Assembly (NCBI RefSeq): GCF_048544455.1
Contig: NC_133538.1
Coordinates: forward strand, 18,185,469-18,249,468
Direction: 5' to 3'
Source: Silene latifolia
Taxonomy: Eukaryota; Streptophyta; Magnoliopsida; Caryophyllales; Caryophyllaceae
Length of the DNA stretch: 64,000 bases
Below are positions 1 through 11,604 of the stretch, one piece after another. Each line of letters starts with the position of its first letter. Position 1 is the first letter of the stretch. The notes under the pieces are model-generated. The model was not told where the DNA came from. It saw only the letters and a list, made by a program, of their open reading frames with translations, and did no database searches. A program made the translations under genes and the position numbers.

Positions 1-1765
1 CGGGTCTGTCCTCAGTATTTTCGGGCCAGTAGTACCCCGAAACAAGTGATCCCTCAGGTTATTGGGCATTAGAGGATGAAAAGAATCACCTTCAGCAGCA
101 ATCTCAGTCGATCGACTGACTTCAACAGGACCAGAAGCTACTGTTTGTCGCACTTCAGTCGATCGACCGGGTATGTTAGTCGATAGACTGACATACCTGC
201 TGATCGTCTTTTTCTTGTTTTTATTCGCCACTGCCTTCTTCTTGCTTGTTTCCGCCTCATCTTTTTCAGGGGCATCCTCTATCATAGCAGGCCCTTCAAG
301 GGTAGACCCACTCGGCAAGGTAATGGCATTAAGGGTCTCCTTTTGATCAGTTTGAGTCGGTAGATGCCCCGGAGCTCGAGTTGTGTTCTTACTAGCCAAT
401 TGGGCAATTTGGCTTTCTAGCATCTTCATCCCGGCCTCTCTAGCCTGGGATTCCTTCAGCAACAAATTCTTCAACTCATTGAAATCAGAACCTTGGGTTT
501 GTTGCTGCTGCTGTGGGACATATGGAGGCTTTTGGAACTGTTGTTGCTTATGAGGGGGCACATAGTTCTGCTGCTGCTACTGTGGAGGTTGAGTCGGATT
601 CAAGACATTTTGGCTACTCCACCTCAAGTTGGGGTGGACATTTGGCTCATAGTAAGTATTTGTCTGCCTATAATGTTGAAAGGCAGCACAAGACTCAAAG
701 GGACTAGGACAATTGTCTAAAACATGTCCCTCAGCTCCACATCTTTTACAGACGAAAGGACCGTCTGAAACAGCATTTACATGGTAAATCCCTCCTTTGG
801 AAGCTCCTCCCAACTCGTACTTGTCAAATATCGCCGTGAGAGCTTCTAATGCAAACTGAGAAAGAAGATTCAGCAGCTCTCCTTTGATTTCCCCGGGAAT
901 TCCCATACTCAGCTTTGTGGGTGGCCAAGTCATCAATGATCTTCCACCCCTTAGTCTCCCTTGTATTCTCCTGGAATCTGCCATTAGCTGTCGCATCCAG
1001 AATAGCCCTCTGATCGTCATAGAGCCCATTGTAGAACTGATTGCATAGGCTCCACTTCTCAAACCCATGATGCGGAATGTTTCGCACCAGCTTCTTGAAA
1101 CGGACCCATGCCTCATGAAAGTTCTCATCCGGCCCCTGTTTAAAGCTCGTGATTTGAGCTCTAATAGCATTCGTCTTCGAGGCAGAAAAGTAATTCTTGT
1201 AGAATGCCAAGGCCAAAGAATTCCAGTCGGTGATCCCATTAGCAGCTCGGTCTAGATCTCTGTACCACTCCCTTGCAGCATCGCGGAGTAAGAATATAAA
1301 CATGGTCTCCTTTATCTGGTTCTGGGTCACACCGGTTGGCGGGGATATAGAGCAGCAATAATCAATAAATATCTCCATATGCTTGGCTGCATCTTCATTT
1401 GCAGCTCCCCCGAATTGGTTCCTCTCAACCAAGTTGATATAAGCAGGCTTCGGTTCGAATTTCCTATCAGCTTCCGGTAATTCGAACCCCTTGTATAGAT
1501 TTGCAGCTGTCGGCTCAGAGTGACTTGCTATACTTGCTTCTTCAGCCATGACTGGAAATTCTGGAGATGTAACTGTCTCAGCTGAAGAAGTGGAGATGGG
1601 TGATGAAGGTGGATCCTCCTCGTATAGCTCGTTCTCGTAGTAACTAGACAGAGTACTCAGCTCTTCCTCTGTCGGCAATATCCTCGATGATCGTCTCAAC
1701 TCACGCAAGGTCTTCTCAGTCTCAGGATTGAAAGGTACTAATTCACCACCCTGTGACCTGCGCAT
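1..1765 (-). pseudogene. gag of element A, frameshifted
   Basis: The frame opens at 1765 (MRRSQGGELVPFNPE) and carries a Retrotrans_gag-type core with EWYRDLDRA, DWNSLALAFYKNYF, QITSFKQGPDENFHEAW and FYNGLYDDQ. Near 900 the frame shifts; the other frame continues with a CCHC zinc knuckle CKRCGAEGHVLDNC (about 700-780) and a Gln/Pro-rich tail. Further left the minus strand stays open with NELKNLLLKESQAREAG, typical of the coiled C-terminal part of Athila/Tat-type gag proteins. The role would be assembly of the virus-like particle. The frameshift makes this copy defective unless it is a sequencing error. The tail carries TCGATCGA palindromes at 104-119 and 152-190. Confidence 0.85.
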
Positions 1766-1868
1766 AAGAAGAAACTACAAAAAGAATATGCGAATAGTTT
1801 AAGGAACGAATATCCTTTAAACTAAGAAACAGACTAAAATAAAACAACTAAAAATTAGAACAATTGCC

Positions 1869-1886
1869 TCCCCGGCAACGGCGCCA
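1869..1886 (-). other. primer-binding site for tRNA-Asp, element A
   Basis: The minus strand reads TGGCGCCGTTGCCGGGGA, matching the complement of the 3' end of plant tRNA-Asp(GTC) over 18 bases. It lies 5 bases inside the LTR end, where minus-strand DNA synthesis would be primed. Confidence 0.9.
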
Positions 1887-1891
1887 AAATT

Positions 1892-3402
1892 TGATACCCG
1901 TCAGTGTGAGTACCAAAAATAATATTTATATTTCCTATTAAGACTAACAAAAGCTAGTGGTAACAGGGTCGAACCACAGAGAGGCAGATGTAATTATTAG
2001 TTGTCTAATTCTAGTCTAAGATAACGAATGTGGGGGTTTAGTTGATTTAGTCTATAACTAAGGGCAATAAAAGACAATAAACTAAATAGACGGATAAAAC
2101 AAATATTAAAAGGGGTGCAAGGATGGTCGGTTCACTATAGTTTCGGCGGCAGCATACTAAGTAGGTCTAAATCAAACACATGAGGTAGGAAAACAAGAGG
2201 TCCTCTCGGTCCACTCTTAACAAGTAGCATCTTTCGATCTCGCTATGGGTCCCTAATATCACTAATACTTACTCTCGTCCTGAAAAGTGACTAAAAACCT
2301 AAACTTTACCTATCTTTCGATCTCAGTATAGTTTAGTCATTTTAATTGGTGGTCAATCAACCTTCCCTATCTTTCGATCTAATGGGTCAGTCATATCCTA
2401 AACATTCAACTAGTCGTGTGCACTCTATTCGTCAAATATAGAGTTTAAATCAATTAAAACGAAGCAAAACCTCACGTGGCCAGTCGATCGACCAGGTATG
2501 GCGGTCGATCGACTGACACGCGATTTCAGTCTACTATTCTACGCCGCCTAATCCTACAGATTTCCTACATCCTAGCACGAATAATTTAGCTACTCATGAC
2601 TATAGTGGAAACAACAATAATATTAAGGATTAAAACTACTGATTTCATGCTTGAATTAACGGAATAAAAGATTAGCATAAAACGATAATTAAGGCTTCGG
2701 GAAACTAACTAGCAATTTCTAACTATGAACGATAATAAGGATGAACTGAAACAAGAATAAGGGAATACCGAAAGGAAGAATTGCAGGAGTCGATCCAGAA
2801 AACGAATGCAAAAAGTGACTTGTATACGAAAACAATGATCGGAACCCTAATTATTTCCTAAAGAACTGTATGCTAAACTTGAATAATAATTCGATACCTA
2901 TTCTGAATACCTACCTTACGTTATATAGAATACAACGTAGCTCTTATTTCCAAAACCTAAATACAATGGGCTTCAAGTTCCTCGATCTTTTAATTCACGT
3001 CTGAAGTATCGGTTTGGTCGATCGACCACTGGGACCGGTCGATCGACTGGTCTGCGATGCACAGTAGTTCCTGGAAGTCGTGGTATGGTCGATCGACTAT
3101 AGGTAGCGGTCGATCGACCGCTTTAGCTGATTCTTGACTTCTAACTTCTCGTGGATTTGTCTTTTAGGCCTTGAAATGCGCACCAAGCTCGTTCCTTGAG
3201 TAAATACTTCACGTTAGATGCAATGCAAGATACTTGGGGACGGATTTGGCTAAAAATCTACTCATTTCCGCATAAATCTTCAATATTACACAAAAATACG
3301 AAAGTAGACGAAATGGGGCAAATAGTAGCCTTAAACTACATAAATGAATTCTGAATTGCGTGTAAAATAGGGTGTAAAACATCATATAAATGACACGCAT
3401 CA
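1892..3402 (-). repeat. 5' LTR of element A, about 1.5 kb
   Basis: On the plus strand the LTR runs from TGATACCCGTC to GACACGCATCA, giving short inverted TGAT...ATCA ends. The left end abuts the tRNA-Asp primer site; the right end is the junction with B coding sequence at 3403 (CCGGGTACGGG). It has no coding capacity. It carries paired palindromic motifs (TCGATCGA cores) at about 2480-2517, 3016-3055 and 3088-3122. Confidence 0.8.
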
Positions 3403-5533
3403 CCGGGTACGGGAGTTGCTCAATTACCTCAACCTTAGCCTTGTCCACTTGAATACCCTTACCTGACACCAAATGACCGAGTACCACCCCTTCAGTAACC
3501 ATGAAGTGGCACTTCTCCCAGTTGAGAACAAGGTTGCTCTCCTCACAGCGGTGCAAAACTTTAGTCAAGTTTCTCAAGCAAATATATCAAAGTCAGTACC
3601 ATATACACTGAAATCATCTATAAAGACCTCCATGATAGACTCTATGTAATCAGAAAATATGGCCATCATACAACGCTGAAAGGTAGCAGGAGTGTTACAT
3701 AAACCAAAGGGCATCCTCCTATAAGCAAATACACCATACGGACAAGTGAAAGTGGTCTTTTCCTGATCCTCAGGATGAATGGGTATCTGAAAGAAACCGG
3801 AGTAGCCATCTAGGTAACAGAAATAACTATGACATGCTAATCTCTCTAACATTTGGTCAATGTAAGGAAGTGGGAAATGGTCCTTTTTAGTGGCCGTGTT
3901 CAACTTCCTATAGTCAATGCACATCCTCCACCCTGTAACAAGTCTAGTAGCAATCAATTCATTCTTATCATTCTTTACTACCGTAGTACCTCCTTCTTAG
4001 GTACAACTTGGACAGATCGACCCATTTAGAATCAGAAATAGAGAAAATAATACCAGCATCAAGTAATTTATGTACCTCTTTTCTTACCACCTCCTGCATT
4101 GGAGAATTTAGTCGTCTCTGACCTTGCGCACTGGGCTTGTGGCCCTCTTCCAAATGAATTCGATGCATACAAAAATCAGGACTAATACCTTTGAGATCAT
4201 CAATGCTATACCCAATTGCCTTTTTATGAGTTCTCAAAACAGTCAACAAAGCAGATAGTTGACCTTCAGTTAAGCTAGCATTGACGATCACTGGGTTCAT
4301 TTCACATTCATCAAGAAATTCATATTTGAGATGAGAGGGAAGAGGTTTCAATTCAGGTTTCTTTACCTCAGTTACCTTAGGTGTGACACCCAAACTGTAT
4401 ACCTTCTGATGTGGGCATTCCTCCCCAGTTAGAAGCCTCTCAATATGATGAACTTCTGGACTCCATGAATTCGTCTGATCAGCGGGATCCGTGACAAGGG
4501 CAATCTCCAGAGGATCCCTGTCCAAACACATAGGAAGACACTCATCAATAGTATAATCAACAACATCTATACTATGACAAATTTCTTCTATCATGGGGTT
4601 TTTTAATGCTCTTTCTAAGTTAAAAATAATCGTATCATCCCCCACAGTTAAGGTCAATCTCCCTTGCCTAACATCTATAACCGCCCCCGCAGTATGTAAG
4701 AACGGTCTGCCCAAGATGATAGGGATTTGGTTGTCTTCGGCCATGTCCATGACAACGAAATCAACGAGGATGAAAAACTTCCCAATACGAACGGGAACAT
4801 CCTCTAACACCCCTAATGGGTGTTTAACAGTTCTATCGGCCATCTGCAGTGTCATATTAGTAACTGTCAACAGACCCATATTTAATTTCTTACAAATAGA
4901 ATACGGCATAACGCTGACGCTAGCTCCTAAATCACAAAGAGCTTTACTAATAGAAAGATGACCAATTTGACAAGGGATAGAAAAACTTCCTGGATCCTTT
5001 AATTTTGGTGGTGAGTTAATTGGCAACATGGCACTGCACTTCTGAGTGTAAGAAATAGTTTCCACCGCGTCAAAGGATCTCTTCCTTGTCAAAATCTCCT
5101 TCATGAATTTCGCATAAGCCGGCACTTGAGTAATTAATTCAGTAAAAGGGACACTTACCTGTAGATTCTTCACGACCTCCATAAACTTACCGAACCGCTT
5201 ATCCTTGGATTTTTGTTGTCGATGAGGAAAAGGTAGTGCAATAGTTATGGGCTCGACTTGCTTGTCCTTAGAAACAACTTTTGAAACACCGTCGGCTGTC
5301 GATTTTGGTTCCTCGATCGAGCCGGGGTGACTCGATCGAGTTGTCTGGATCCTCGATCGAGTCGCCCGTGACTCGATCGAGGAACCTCTCGCGAGTTCGA
5401 CTTCTTCGTCTTTTTTACTTTTATCGTCAGCTCGTGTTTCAACTTCGTCAGGTTCTTTTTCATCATCACTAAGCTCCAAATTACCCAATCCTTTGGGATG
5501 CATATAAGGGACCTCATCAACAATAATGGGCAC
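3403..5533 (-). pseudogene. protease-reverse transcriptase of element B, broken
   Basis: The frame starting at 5533 contains a retropepsin-like site ALCDLGASVSVMPYS (about 4880-4960), the downstream ILGRPFL motif, and the start of RT (VVRKEVHKLLDAGIIF). A frameshift near 3960-3990 moves RT into the 3957-3574 frame with CIDYRKLN, MPFGLCNTPATFQRCM and the catalytic FIDDF box. A second shift near 3575 leads into EKCHFMVTEGVVLGH. The sequence then ends at the LTR of element A. The DLGAS form of the protease motif (instead of D-S/T-G) is usual in Athila/Tat elements. Two frameshifts plus the insertion make it non-functional. Confidence 0.88.
5295..5395. repeat. TCGATCGA palindrome cluster inside the B polyprotein
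   Basis: Four CTCGATCGAG-type palindromes occur within about 80 bp, in two pairs separated by short GC-rich spacers. They lie in the open frame between gag and protease and are translated, for example as the SSIESRATRSRIQTTRSSHP stretch. The same motif pairs recur in the LTR of B at about 8119-8190. Confidence 0.8.
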
Positions 5534-6061
5534 GTCTTTCTCAAGGCTTTATAGGTCGGGATTCACATAAGAAGTACCGCTCCTCAGCTGAATAACATTA
5601 GCTTGCTCATGAGCTTGCTTACCTTGAGGAGGAAGACCTACGGCCTGTTTTGATGGGTTTTGAAGTGCCATCTGAGCCACTTGATTATCTAGCATCTTGT
5701 TATGGGCAATCAGCTCAGAAATTTGAGCCGTCTACTTCTGCTGCATCGACAAAGTTTGTTGCAAAAGGTTGCGCAACTCTGCCATATCATTATTCGGAGC
5801 TTATTGAGGAGTTTGCTGAGGAGGCTGCTGATATTGATTGTTAAATTGATGTTCTCCTTGATTTTGCCTTTGATATCCCCCTTGTGGTTGACTACCATGA
5901 TTGTTGGGAGGGATATAAGTATTCTTTTACGGTTGTGACTTCTGCGGGTTTTGCACATTCTGGCTAGACCATTGAAGGAACGGATGTTCCTTCGTTCTTT
6001 CATTGTAAAAGTTGGAGAAAGGTGTACCTTGTGCACCTTGTCTGTAAGCCTAAAAGGCATT

Positions 6062-7150
6062 AACCTACTCCAATGTGCTCATACAATCAGCTGCACCGTG
6101 ACCATCCAAACCGCATCTAGCACAAGACTCCTCTACTTGCTGACTCATAGCATGAACTCTCTCTTTGCTACCCAATGATTGGGTAGTCTTTATCTCAGCA
6201 ATCTGGGCAGAGATAGTCTCCAGCTATGCTGCCAGGGCACTATCAACTCCAGTACCTCGCGTGCTTCCCCTAGGATTTCCATACCTGGCGGTATGGGTAG
6301 CAATATGATCAATCAACTTCCACGCGTCACCATCATTGGTGTTATATTGAAACCTCCCATTAGCAGATGAATCCAAAAGGGCACGATGATCGTCAAACAA
6401 CCCGTTATAAAACTGGTTGCAAAGGAACCACTTTGGGAAACCATGATGGGGAACTGATCGAACTAAACGCTTGAAGCGAGTCCAAGCTTCATTCAAATCT
6501 TCAGTAGCTCCTTGCTTGAAACTAGTAATTTGATTCCTCAAAGCATTAGTCTTTTGAGGTGGGAAGTACCTCTTGTAGAAAGCAAAAGCCAAGGAATTCC
6601 AGTCTGTAACTCCTTCAGTATCCATATCCATATCTCTCAACCACTCAGTAGCTCCATCTTTCAGGGAGAAAGGAAAGAGCACCTGCTTAACCTGATCTTG
6701 TGTCACTCCAGCTGTTAATGGAATAGAACAGCAGTAAGTGACAAATTTCTCCATGTGCGTCAGAGGATCCTCAGCAGCTGTCCCTCCTAACATATTTCGT
6801 TCCACCAAGTTGATATACGATGGCCGAATCTCAAAAGTTCCATTGGTAGTAGTGGGCAGCTTAAATCCTTGTAGGATAGAAGCTAAGGTCGGCTCAGAGT
6901 GACTGGCTAGAGTAGGCATGATGATAGTTTCGGGAATATCAATCGTGACTGGAATTTCAGGAATAGGAATTTCGTCCTCTTCCTCTTCGTAGGACCGATC
7001 GGTTGTCTCTGTTGAGCTCGCCGTTTCAACGTCAAGTATACTCAAGTCTTCTACTTGACCCACTTCTTGATTAAATTTCCGTCTGTAGCGAAAAGTCTTT
7101 TCTGGTTCAGGATCAAAAGGAATAATCTCGGACCTATTAGACTTGGGCAT
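6062..7150 (-). pseudogene. gag of element B, frameshifted
   Basis: The likely start is the ATG at 7150 (MPKSNRSEIIPFDPE), 100 bp inside the primer site, matching the start context of gag A. The core shows EWLRDMDMD, DWNSLAFAFYKRYFPPQKTN, QITSFKQGATEDLNEAW and FYNGLFDDHRALLDS, so A and B are relatives. The frame stops at 6224. A zinc knuckle CARCGLDGHGAADC lies at about 6084-6127 on the same strand, then a stop at 6065-6067. A Gln-rich region follows to about 5560, in broken frames. Confidence 0.85.
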
Positions 7151-7250
7151 AAATGGAACTAACAAGAAAAGTGTGAGAACGGTCTCAAGGAACTGGGTTC
7201 CCTGAGACAAAAAGACAAAATAAACACAAACAGACTAAACAATTGTTGCC

Positions 7251-7268
7251 TCCCCGGCAACGGCGCCA
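7251..7268 (-). other. primer-binding site for tRNA-Asp, element B
   Basis: An 18-base match to the complement of the tRNA-Asp 3' end, identical to the site in A and directly inside the LTR end at 7273. Confidence 0.9.
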
Positions 7269-7272
7269 AATT

Positions 7273-8467
7273 TGATGTGGCTAAAGTCGTATTACCAAAC
7301 CAAAGTAAATTTATCTCAGGACTAACAAGAATAGCTAGCAGTAAGACAGGTATCGAATCCACAGGGGAGGCGGTAAAAGCTAAGTCTATAAGTATTTAAG
7401 CTGTCTAAAAGTAAACGATTTCTGGGGGTTTGTTTTGTTTTGATTCTAACAAACTAATTGCAAGTAATTAAATGAAGGTTTTAACGATAATATTAAAAGT
7501 CTAGGATTTACGGTTCACTAGGTCAATCAGTCGGGGATTATCAATCAATTGCTAAATCTATCAAGTTGTTTAAGGTCATAAGATCGGTCGACTCAATTAT
7601 GCCCTTTAGATCGATTCTAACATGCGGTCGCTATAATTAGATACAATTTATTTGATTATCGCCGCCTATATTAATTCTAACCCGGTCGGCAATAGGATTA
7701 ATTCGCTACACTAATTAATAACTCAGGCCTCAAGTTGATTAACTAGAAGAATTACAATAATCAAACAACAACTTAAATGATATCAATAGCAATTAATCGA
7801 TTTTCCCTTTTAATTAACCTAGATCCCCTTCATCCTAGATGAGGGAATTAGCTACTCATAATGATAACAACAACAACAATGATTAAGAATGAAGACATGA
7901 TTAAAAGCATGGAATAATAATCAATGAACATAAAACGATGAACGATTAATTAATGAGGAAAGATTAGTACCATACAAGGGAAAGATTAGGGTTCTAAGAG
8001 AGTTTTCCAGCAGTATCCAAGTAAAATATAACGTAGTCCAACAATAAAACACGAGTTTCTAATTTATAACAAAAGATAATCGTTTTAGGAAATTCCGGAA
8101 ATAAGTCTGCCAGAGAGGATCCTCGATCGAGCCAGGGGTGACTCGATCGAGGACAGCTGCTCGATCGAGCCAGTGGTGACTCGATCGAGGAACTTGCTTC
8201 ACAGACGGTTTCTTCTCTTTTTTCACTTCTAGTCTTCGTGCTTCCTCGTTTCCCGTGCCATGTTTCGTGTATTCTACTATGCCGTCTCCGCCATGCTAAT
8301 CTTAGCTTGATCATACTGATAACGAGTCATTTCTGCATCAAAATACAAAATAGCGGCAGTATCGACAATTCATTGAAATAAAGCATATAAAAGGTATAAT
8401 AGGCACGAAACGGTATGTAAAATGGTATAAAGGGAGCTATAAAAGCATATATGAAAGTGATACATCA
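7273..8467 (-). repeat. 5' LTR of element B, about 1.2 kb
   Basis: Plus-strand ends are TGATGTGGC and GTGATACATCA. The LTR abuts the primer site on the left and Copia sequence (AGACCTTACCC) on the right. It shares blocks such as AACATGCGGTCGCTAT and AACCCGGTCGG with the LTR of element C, so B and C are sister families. TCGATCGA palindrome pairs lie at about 8119-8190. Confidence 0.8.
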
Positions 8468-9113
8468 AGACCTTACCCTTTTAATTTTTCTGTCGAGTAG
8501 ATTTTCGACTTCATTTTTAAAGTTTATAAACGATTGTTCTGCTTCATCTTTAGTCTTAAGCAGATAGACACGGGTTTACCTTGAACAGTCGTCTATAAAG
8601 GTGACATAATAATTCTTGACTCGTCAAACTTGGAATTAAACTCATAGTTCTAAGTTTTTTAATATAGTCAACATTCACATGACCTAATCTACTATGCCAA
8701 ACATCAATAGACTCAGCAATATAAGCAGAAGTAGATGCAATATTATTAAAAATTGAATCAGTGTTCAATACAAAAAGACCCCCAGAAAGATAACCCTTGC
8801 CCACAAATTCCTCATTACGCGACATTACAACCTTGTCAGCCTCAAAAACAAGTTTCAAACCAGCTTTGTTCAATAAGGCACCAGACACGAGGTTTCGACG
8901 CAATGAGGGTACAAATAAAACATTGGTGAGAGCAAGTGTTTTCCCCGAGGTGAGTTTGAGAAAGATCTTGCCTTTGCCTGTGATCATTGCAGATGAAGAA
9001 TTACCCATGTAGACGCATTCCCCATCAGCTACCTCCTCGAACTCAGCAAATAATCCTTTATCAGCACAGAGATGCCTGGAAGCGCCGATCAAGACCCATT
9101 CAACATTACCCAC
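8468..9113 (-). pseudogene. Copia protease / GAG-pre-integrase / integrase fragment
   Basis: The frame from 9113 begins at the protease region; where Copia proteases have D-S-G, it reads WVLIGASRHLC, so the catalytic aspartate is lost. It continues through LVSGALLNKAGLKL and the GAG-pre-integrase motif VWHSRLGHVNVDYIKKL. Near 8640 sequence is deleted, and the integrase core resumes in another frame with YYVTFIDDCSR followed by an in-frame stop. Clearly dead. Confidence 0.8.
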
Positions 9114-9171
9114 CGATTAGCTTCCACAAACACAAAAGCAATGATATCATCATCACAAAAGAACATTGGCT

Positions 9172-10094
9172 TTAGCAGTTTTCTTTTCGATTACCTTTGG
9201 TAGGCTTTGTGACCGATTTTCCCACGACATAGCAAACAATGGGACCCTTTGGTTTCTGAATCTTAGCAACAAGTTTGGTATGCTTCCCTGGACCATTCTT
9301 CTTAGCTGGACCCTGGCTCTTACCCGGACCAACCTTGGCCTTACCCTTACCCTTGAACTTCTCAGCATTGGACGGACCACCAGACTCAACCAGATTAACT
9401 TTAATAGCAGCAACAGAAGCATTCATAAGATGACTAACAGGTTGGTCCTTAAGGCGATTTGCCTCTTCGGTCCTCATGTGTCCTACTAGTTCTTGGAGAG
9501 ACAGGTCTTTTTTCTTATGCTTAAGGTGGTTCCTATAGTCAGACCAGGAGGGAGGAAATTTCTCTAGCAAAACATTAGCCACAAAAGTGTCATCTAATTT
9601 CATACCCTCATTAACGACATCAGCACATAGGTTCTCGTAGACATGAACTTGTTCCATGATGGGTTTCCCGTCAGCCATCTGAAATTGCAGCCACTTACCC
9701 ACAATATATTTCTTTTTCCCTGCATCATCAGCCCCATATTTGGCCTCTAAGGACTCCCATATCAGTTTGGAAGACTTATGAACCATAAATAGGTCAAAAA
9801 GGTTGTCAGTCATGTTGTTTAGAAGCTGGCATCTAACAAGTTTATTGTCCTTATCAAATTTCTTAATATCCTCTTCGTTTGACTTAACAACAGATTTAGC
9901 AGGGGGGTGTTCTCTACGGTCTCGATGTGACGAACTCTTTTAACAGAGCAAAGCGGGTTACTAAACAGCACATAATCAATTTCCAGTTGTTCGAAAAACA
10001 TCAGCAGTTTCTGTGACCAACGCTTATAGTTATGACCGTCTAGTTTTTCACGTTTAGTCAAATCAGGAAGAGTTTTTGCTAGAACAGACGACAT
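9172..10094 (-). pseudogene. Copia gag (UBN2-type) in two frames
   Basis: The start at 10094 (MSSVLAKTLPDLTKREKLDG) leads into NYKRWSQKLLMFFEQLEIDYVL, the usual N-terminus of Copia gag. A shift near 9815-9900 leads to the frame 9813-9172 with LIWESLEAKYGADDAGKKKY, MEQVHVYENLCADV and VLLEKFPPSWSDYRNHLKHK. The Lys-rich tail (GKGKAKVGPGKSQGPAKKNG) precedes a region where the zinc knuckle should be. Confidence 0.82.
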
Positions 10095-10134
10095 GTTACA
10101 GCAGTAGACAACAACAAATAAATAGTTTTCAAAT

Positions 10135-10888
10135 TGTTGGTGTAAACAATCAGTAACAATGTAAAAGAAGGAAATCAGAAGAGATATAATCCGATTTGTA
10201 GTGCCGTGGTAGAACCCACTGCCTTGAAAACTATTTCTTCGGTACGACCGTGGTGGCGATCAGCTAGTGCCGGTAGTTCCCCAAGGTTAACACTACAGTT
10301 CCCACGCAGTCCCGCCCACTCAGAACTGTGAGACTTGGAACGAAAATAATTGTTTTTTGCCCAGAAATTATATACGAAGAGAAGAGGAGAAAGAAGAGAG
10401 GGGAGTGATTGTTTTTGTGTATTCTGCAGTGTGTACCTGTTGCTCTATTTATAGGAAATATGAGCAGGTAGAGGAACAAAAACGTGTTCCTAATCCGCAG
10501 GCAACAAACCGAGAAAGTGGGAGTAAGACTCTCTCCCACTAACAGTCATGTTGACTGACTGTTAAACAAAAAACAAGCCCATAAACACACAAGAGCAAAA
10601 AGGTAAAAGGGGGCCTTTGGCCCGCACCGCAGGTGCTCTACCCAAACCCAAACCCAAACCCGAGCCCGATCTCGAGCCGGGCCGGGCCGGCGCGCGTGCG
10701 CGTGTATGTGTTTGGACCCAAACCCACTGGCCCAACAATTCCCACAAAAGCCTCCTTGGTCCACGCAGCTGGCTAGTGATAGACAAAAGTCTATATAAAC
10801 ACAAGGAAGACAAGCAAATCTTCCGATGTGGGATATCAAAGGAATATTTGGAAAAAGCAACTTGGCTTTACAGCCATCAATTCCAACA
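10135..10888 (-). repeat. probable 5' LTR of the Copia element
   Basis: The segment is bounded by TGTTGG at 10135 and CCAACA at 10888, inverted ends of the type common in Copia LTRs. On the minus strand it contains a TATA-like TATAAATAGAG (10443-10454). It starts 40 bp upstream of the gag ATG, but the usual initiator-Met primer site TGGTATCAGAGC is not visible there, so the inner boundary is uncertain. A CCCAAA-rich and GC-rich tract lies at 10634-10705. Confidence 0.5.
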
Positions 10889-11604
10889 AGTCGTACCTCC
10901 GATTTGCAGCAAACTTGGAAGCAAACTACCAGATAAATCGCTTCCCAATTAGCATCAAAATCGACCCAATTTCCAGCATAAAATCTACGCCCAAATCATC
11001 TTCAATTCGTACCCTAATTCGATTTGAATCCGTCGCATTTGAAAGCAATGAAATCGATATGGGGTTAAGGTTTTCGGAATTGGGGATTTGACAGTGGTTG
11101 GGTGAGGACGGTCACGTCAGTGAGCGACGGTGGAGATAAGCACGGTGGAGGGAGTGTGCTTCAGAGTTATCGACAGTGGAGATGACGCGTCGCAGCAGGG
11201 AACGCGGTGTCGAGGTGGTGAGTTGCGTCGCAGTAGGGGACGCAACGGGGAGAAGTAGGCGATGCATTAGTGATCGAAGAACATTTGACAATGCAGTTGG
11301 CTGGCTTGGTGGTCAGTGGTGGCTAGCTGGTGTGTGATACGGAGCCGTGATTGGAGAGACGGGATGAGTGAGCTTGGTGGATAAAGAGAGTCAATTGATT
11401 TTTGGGGAAATTAACCCCTGCTGTCTAAAATTTCCGAGACCCTCTTTGCTCAGCTCCTTAGACTAAGTTTCAAGCTCACTTTTAATCTTCGTCTTTTATT
11501 CCTACAAATAATCAAGCACACACTAATATGCAAATTAAAATAAATCATACTCCGCATATATAATAAAAAGAATAATATCGGGTTGCCTCCCGAGACACGC
11601 ATAT
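10889..11604. other. no gene seen; GC-rich stretch and remains of an element 3' part
   Basis: 10889-11400 is moderately GC-rich with no credible frame; the 87-aa frame at 10828-11091 is not recognisable. On the minus strand 11410-11604 reads CGGGAGGCAACCCGATATT, a phrase often found downstream of coding parts in Athila-like elements, so element C may extend here. Confidence 0.4.

Larger units (their letters stand above)
1..3402 (-). mobile_element. Athila-like Ty3 retrotransposon A (5' part; rest lies left of the window)
   Basis: Reading on the minus strand, the order is a 5' LTR (3402 down to 1892), a tRNA-Asp primer-binding site, then a gag frame running off the left edge of the window. 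The right LTR end interrupts the reverse transcriptase of element B immediately after the residues IEQLPYP, so A is younger than B. The element cannot be closed because its 3' half is outside the window. Gag is frameshifted, so this copy is probably not autonomous. Lineage assignment rests on the tRNA-Asp primer and the gag type and is an inference. Confidence 0.85.
3403..8467 (-). mobile_element. Athila-like Ty3 retrotransposon B (5' LTR to reverse transcriptase), cut by A
   Basis: Minus-strand order: LTR (8467 to 7273), tRNA-Asp primer site, gag, protease, reverse transcriptase. The RT frame stops where the LTR of A begins, so the remaining RT, RNase H and integrase lie beyond A outside the window. 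The right LTR end abuts Copia integrase sequence, so B had inserted into an older Copia element. Several frameshifts show decay. Confidence 0.85.
8468..10888 (-). mobile_element. Ty1/Copia retrotransposon remnant
   Basis: Minus-strand order is a probable LTR, gag, then protease/GAG-pre-integrase and a piece of integrase, ending where B inserted. Everything downstream (reverse transcriptase, RNase H, 3' LTR) is missing from the window. Frames are broken and an internal deletion removes the zinc finger and start of integrase. Confidence 0.8.

Noticed and set aside
577-1239. First half of the second gag frame of element A as a separate protein
   Set aside because: Upstream of the frameshift this frame is a shadow of the gag frame at 824-1765; only the zinc-knuckle end is genuine.
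1869-1886. tRNA-Asp gene
   Set aside because: Only 18 bases match and they lie beside an LTR; it is a primer-binding site. The same applies at 7251 and 12845.
10634-10665. Telomere-like repeat
   Set aside because: Units are CCCAAA, not the plant CCCTAAA, and only a few copies occur inside an LTR.
10546-10860. Overlapping frames with Arg/Gly-rich repeats
   Set aside because: Arise from CCCAAA and GC-rich simple sequence within the probable Copia LTR; open on both strands.
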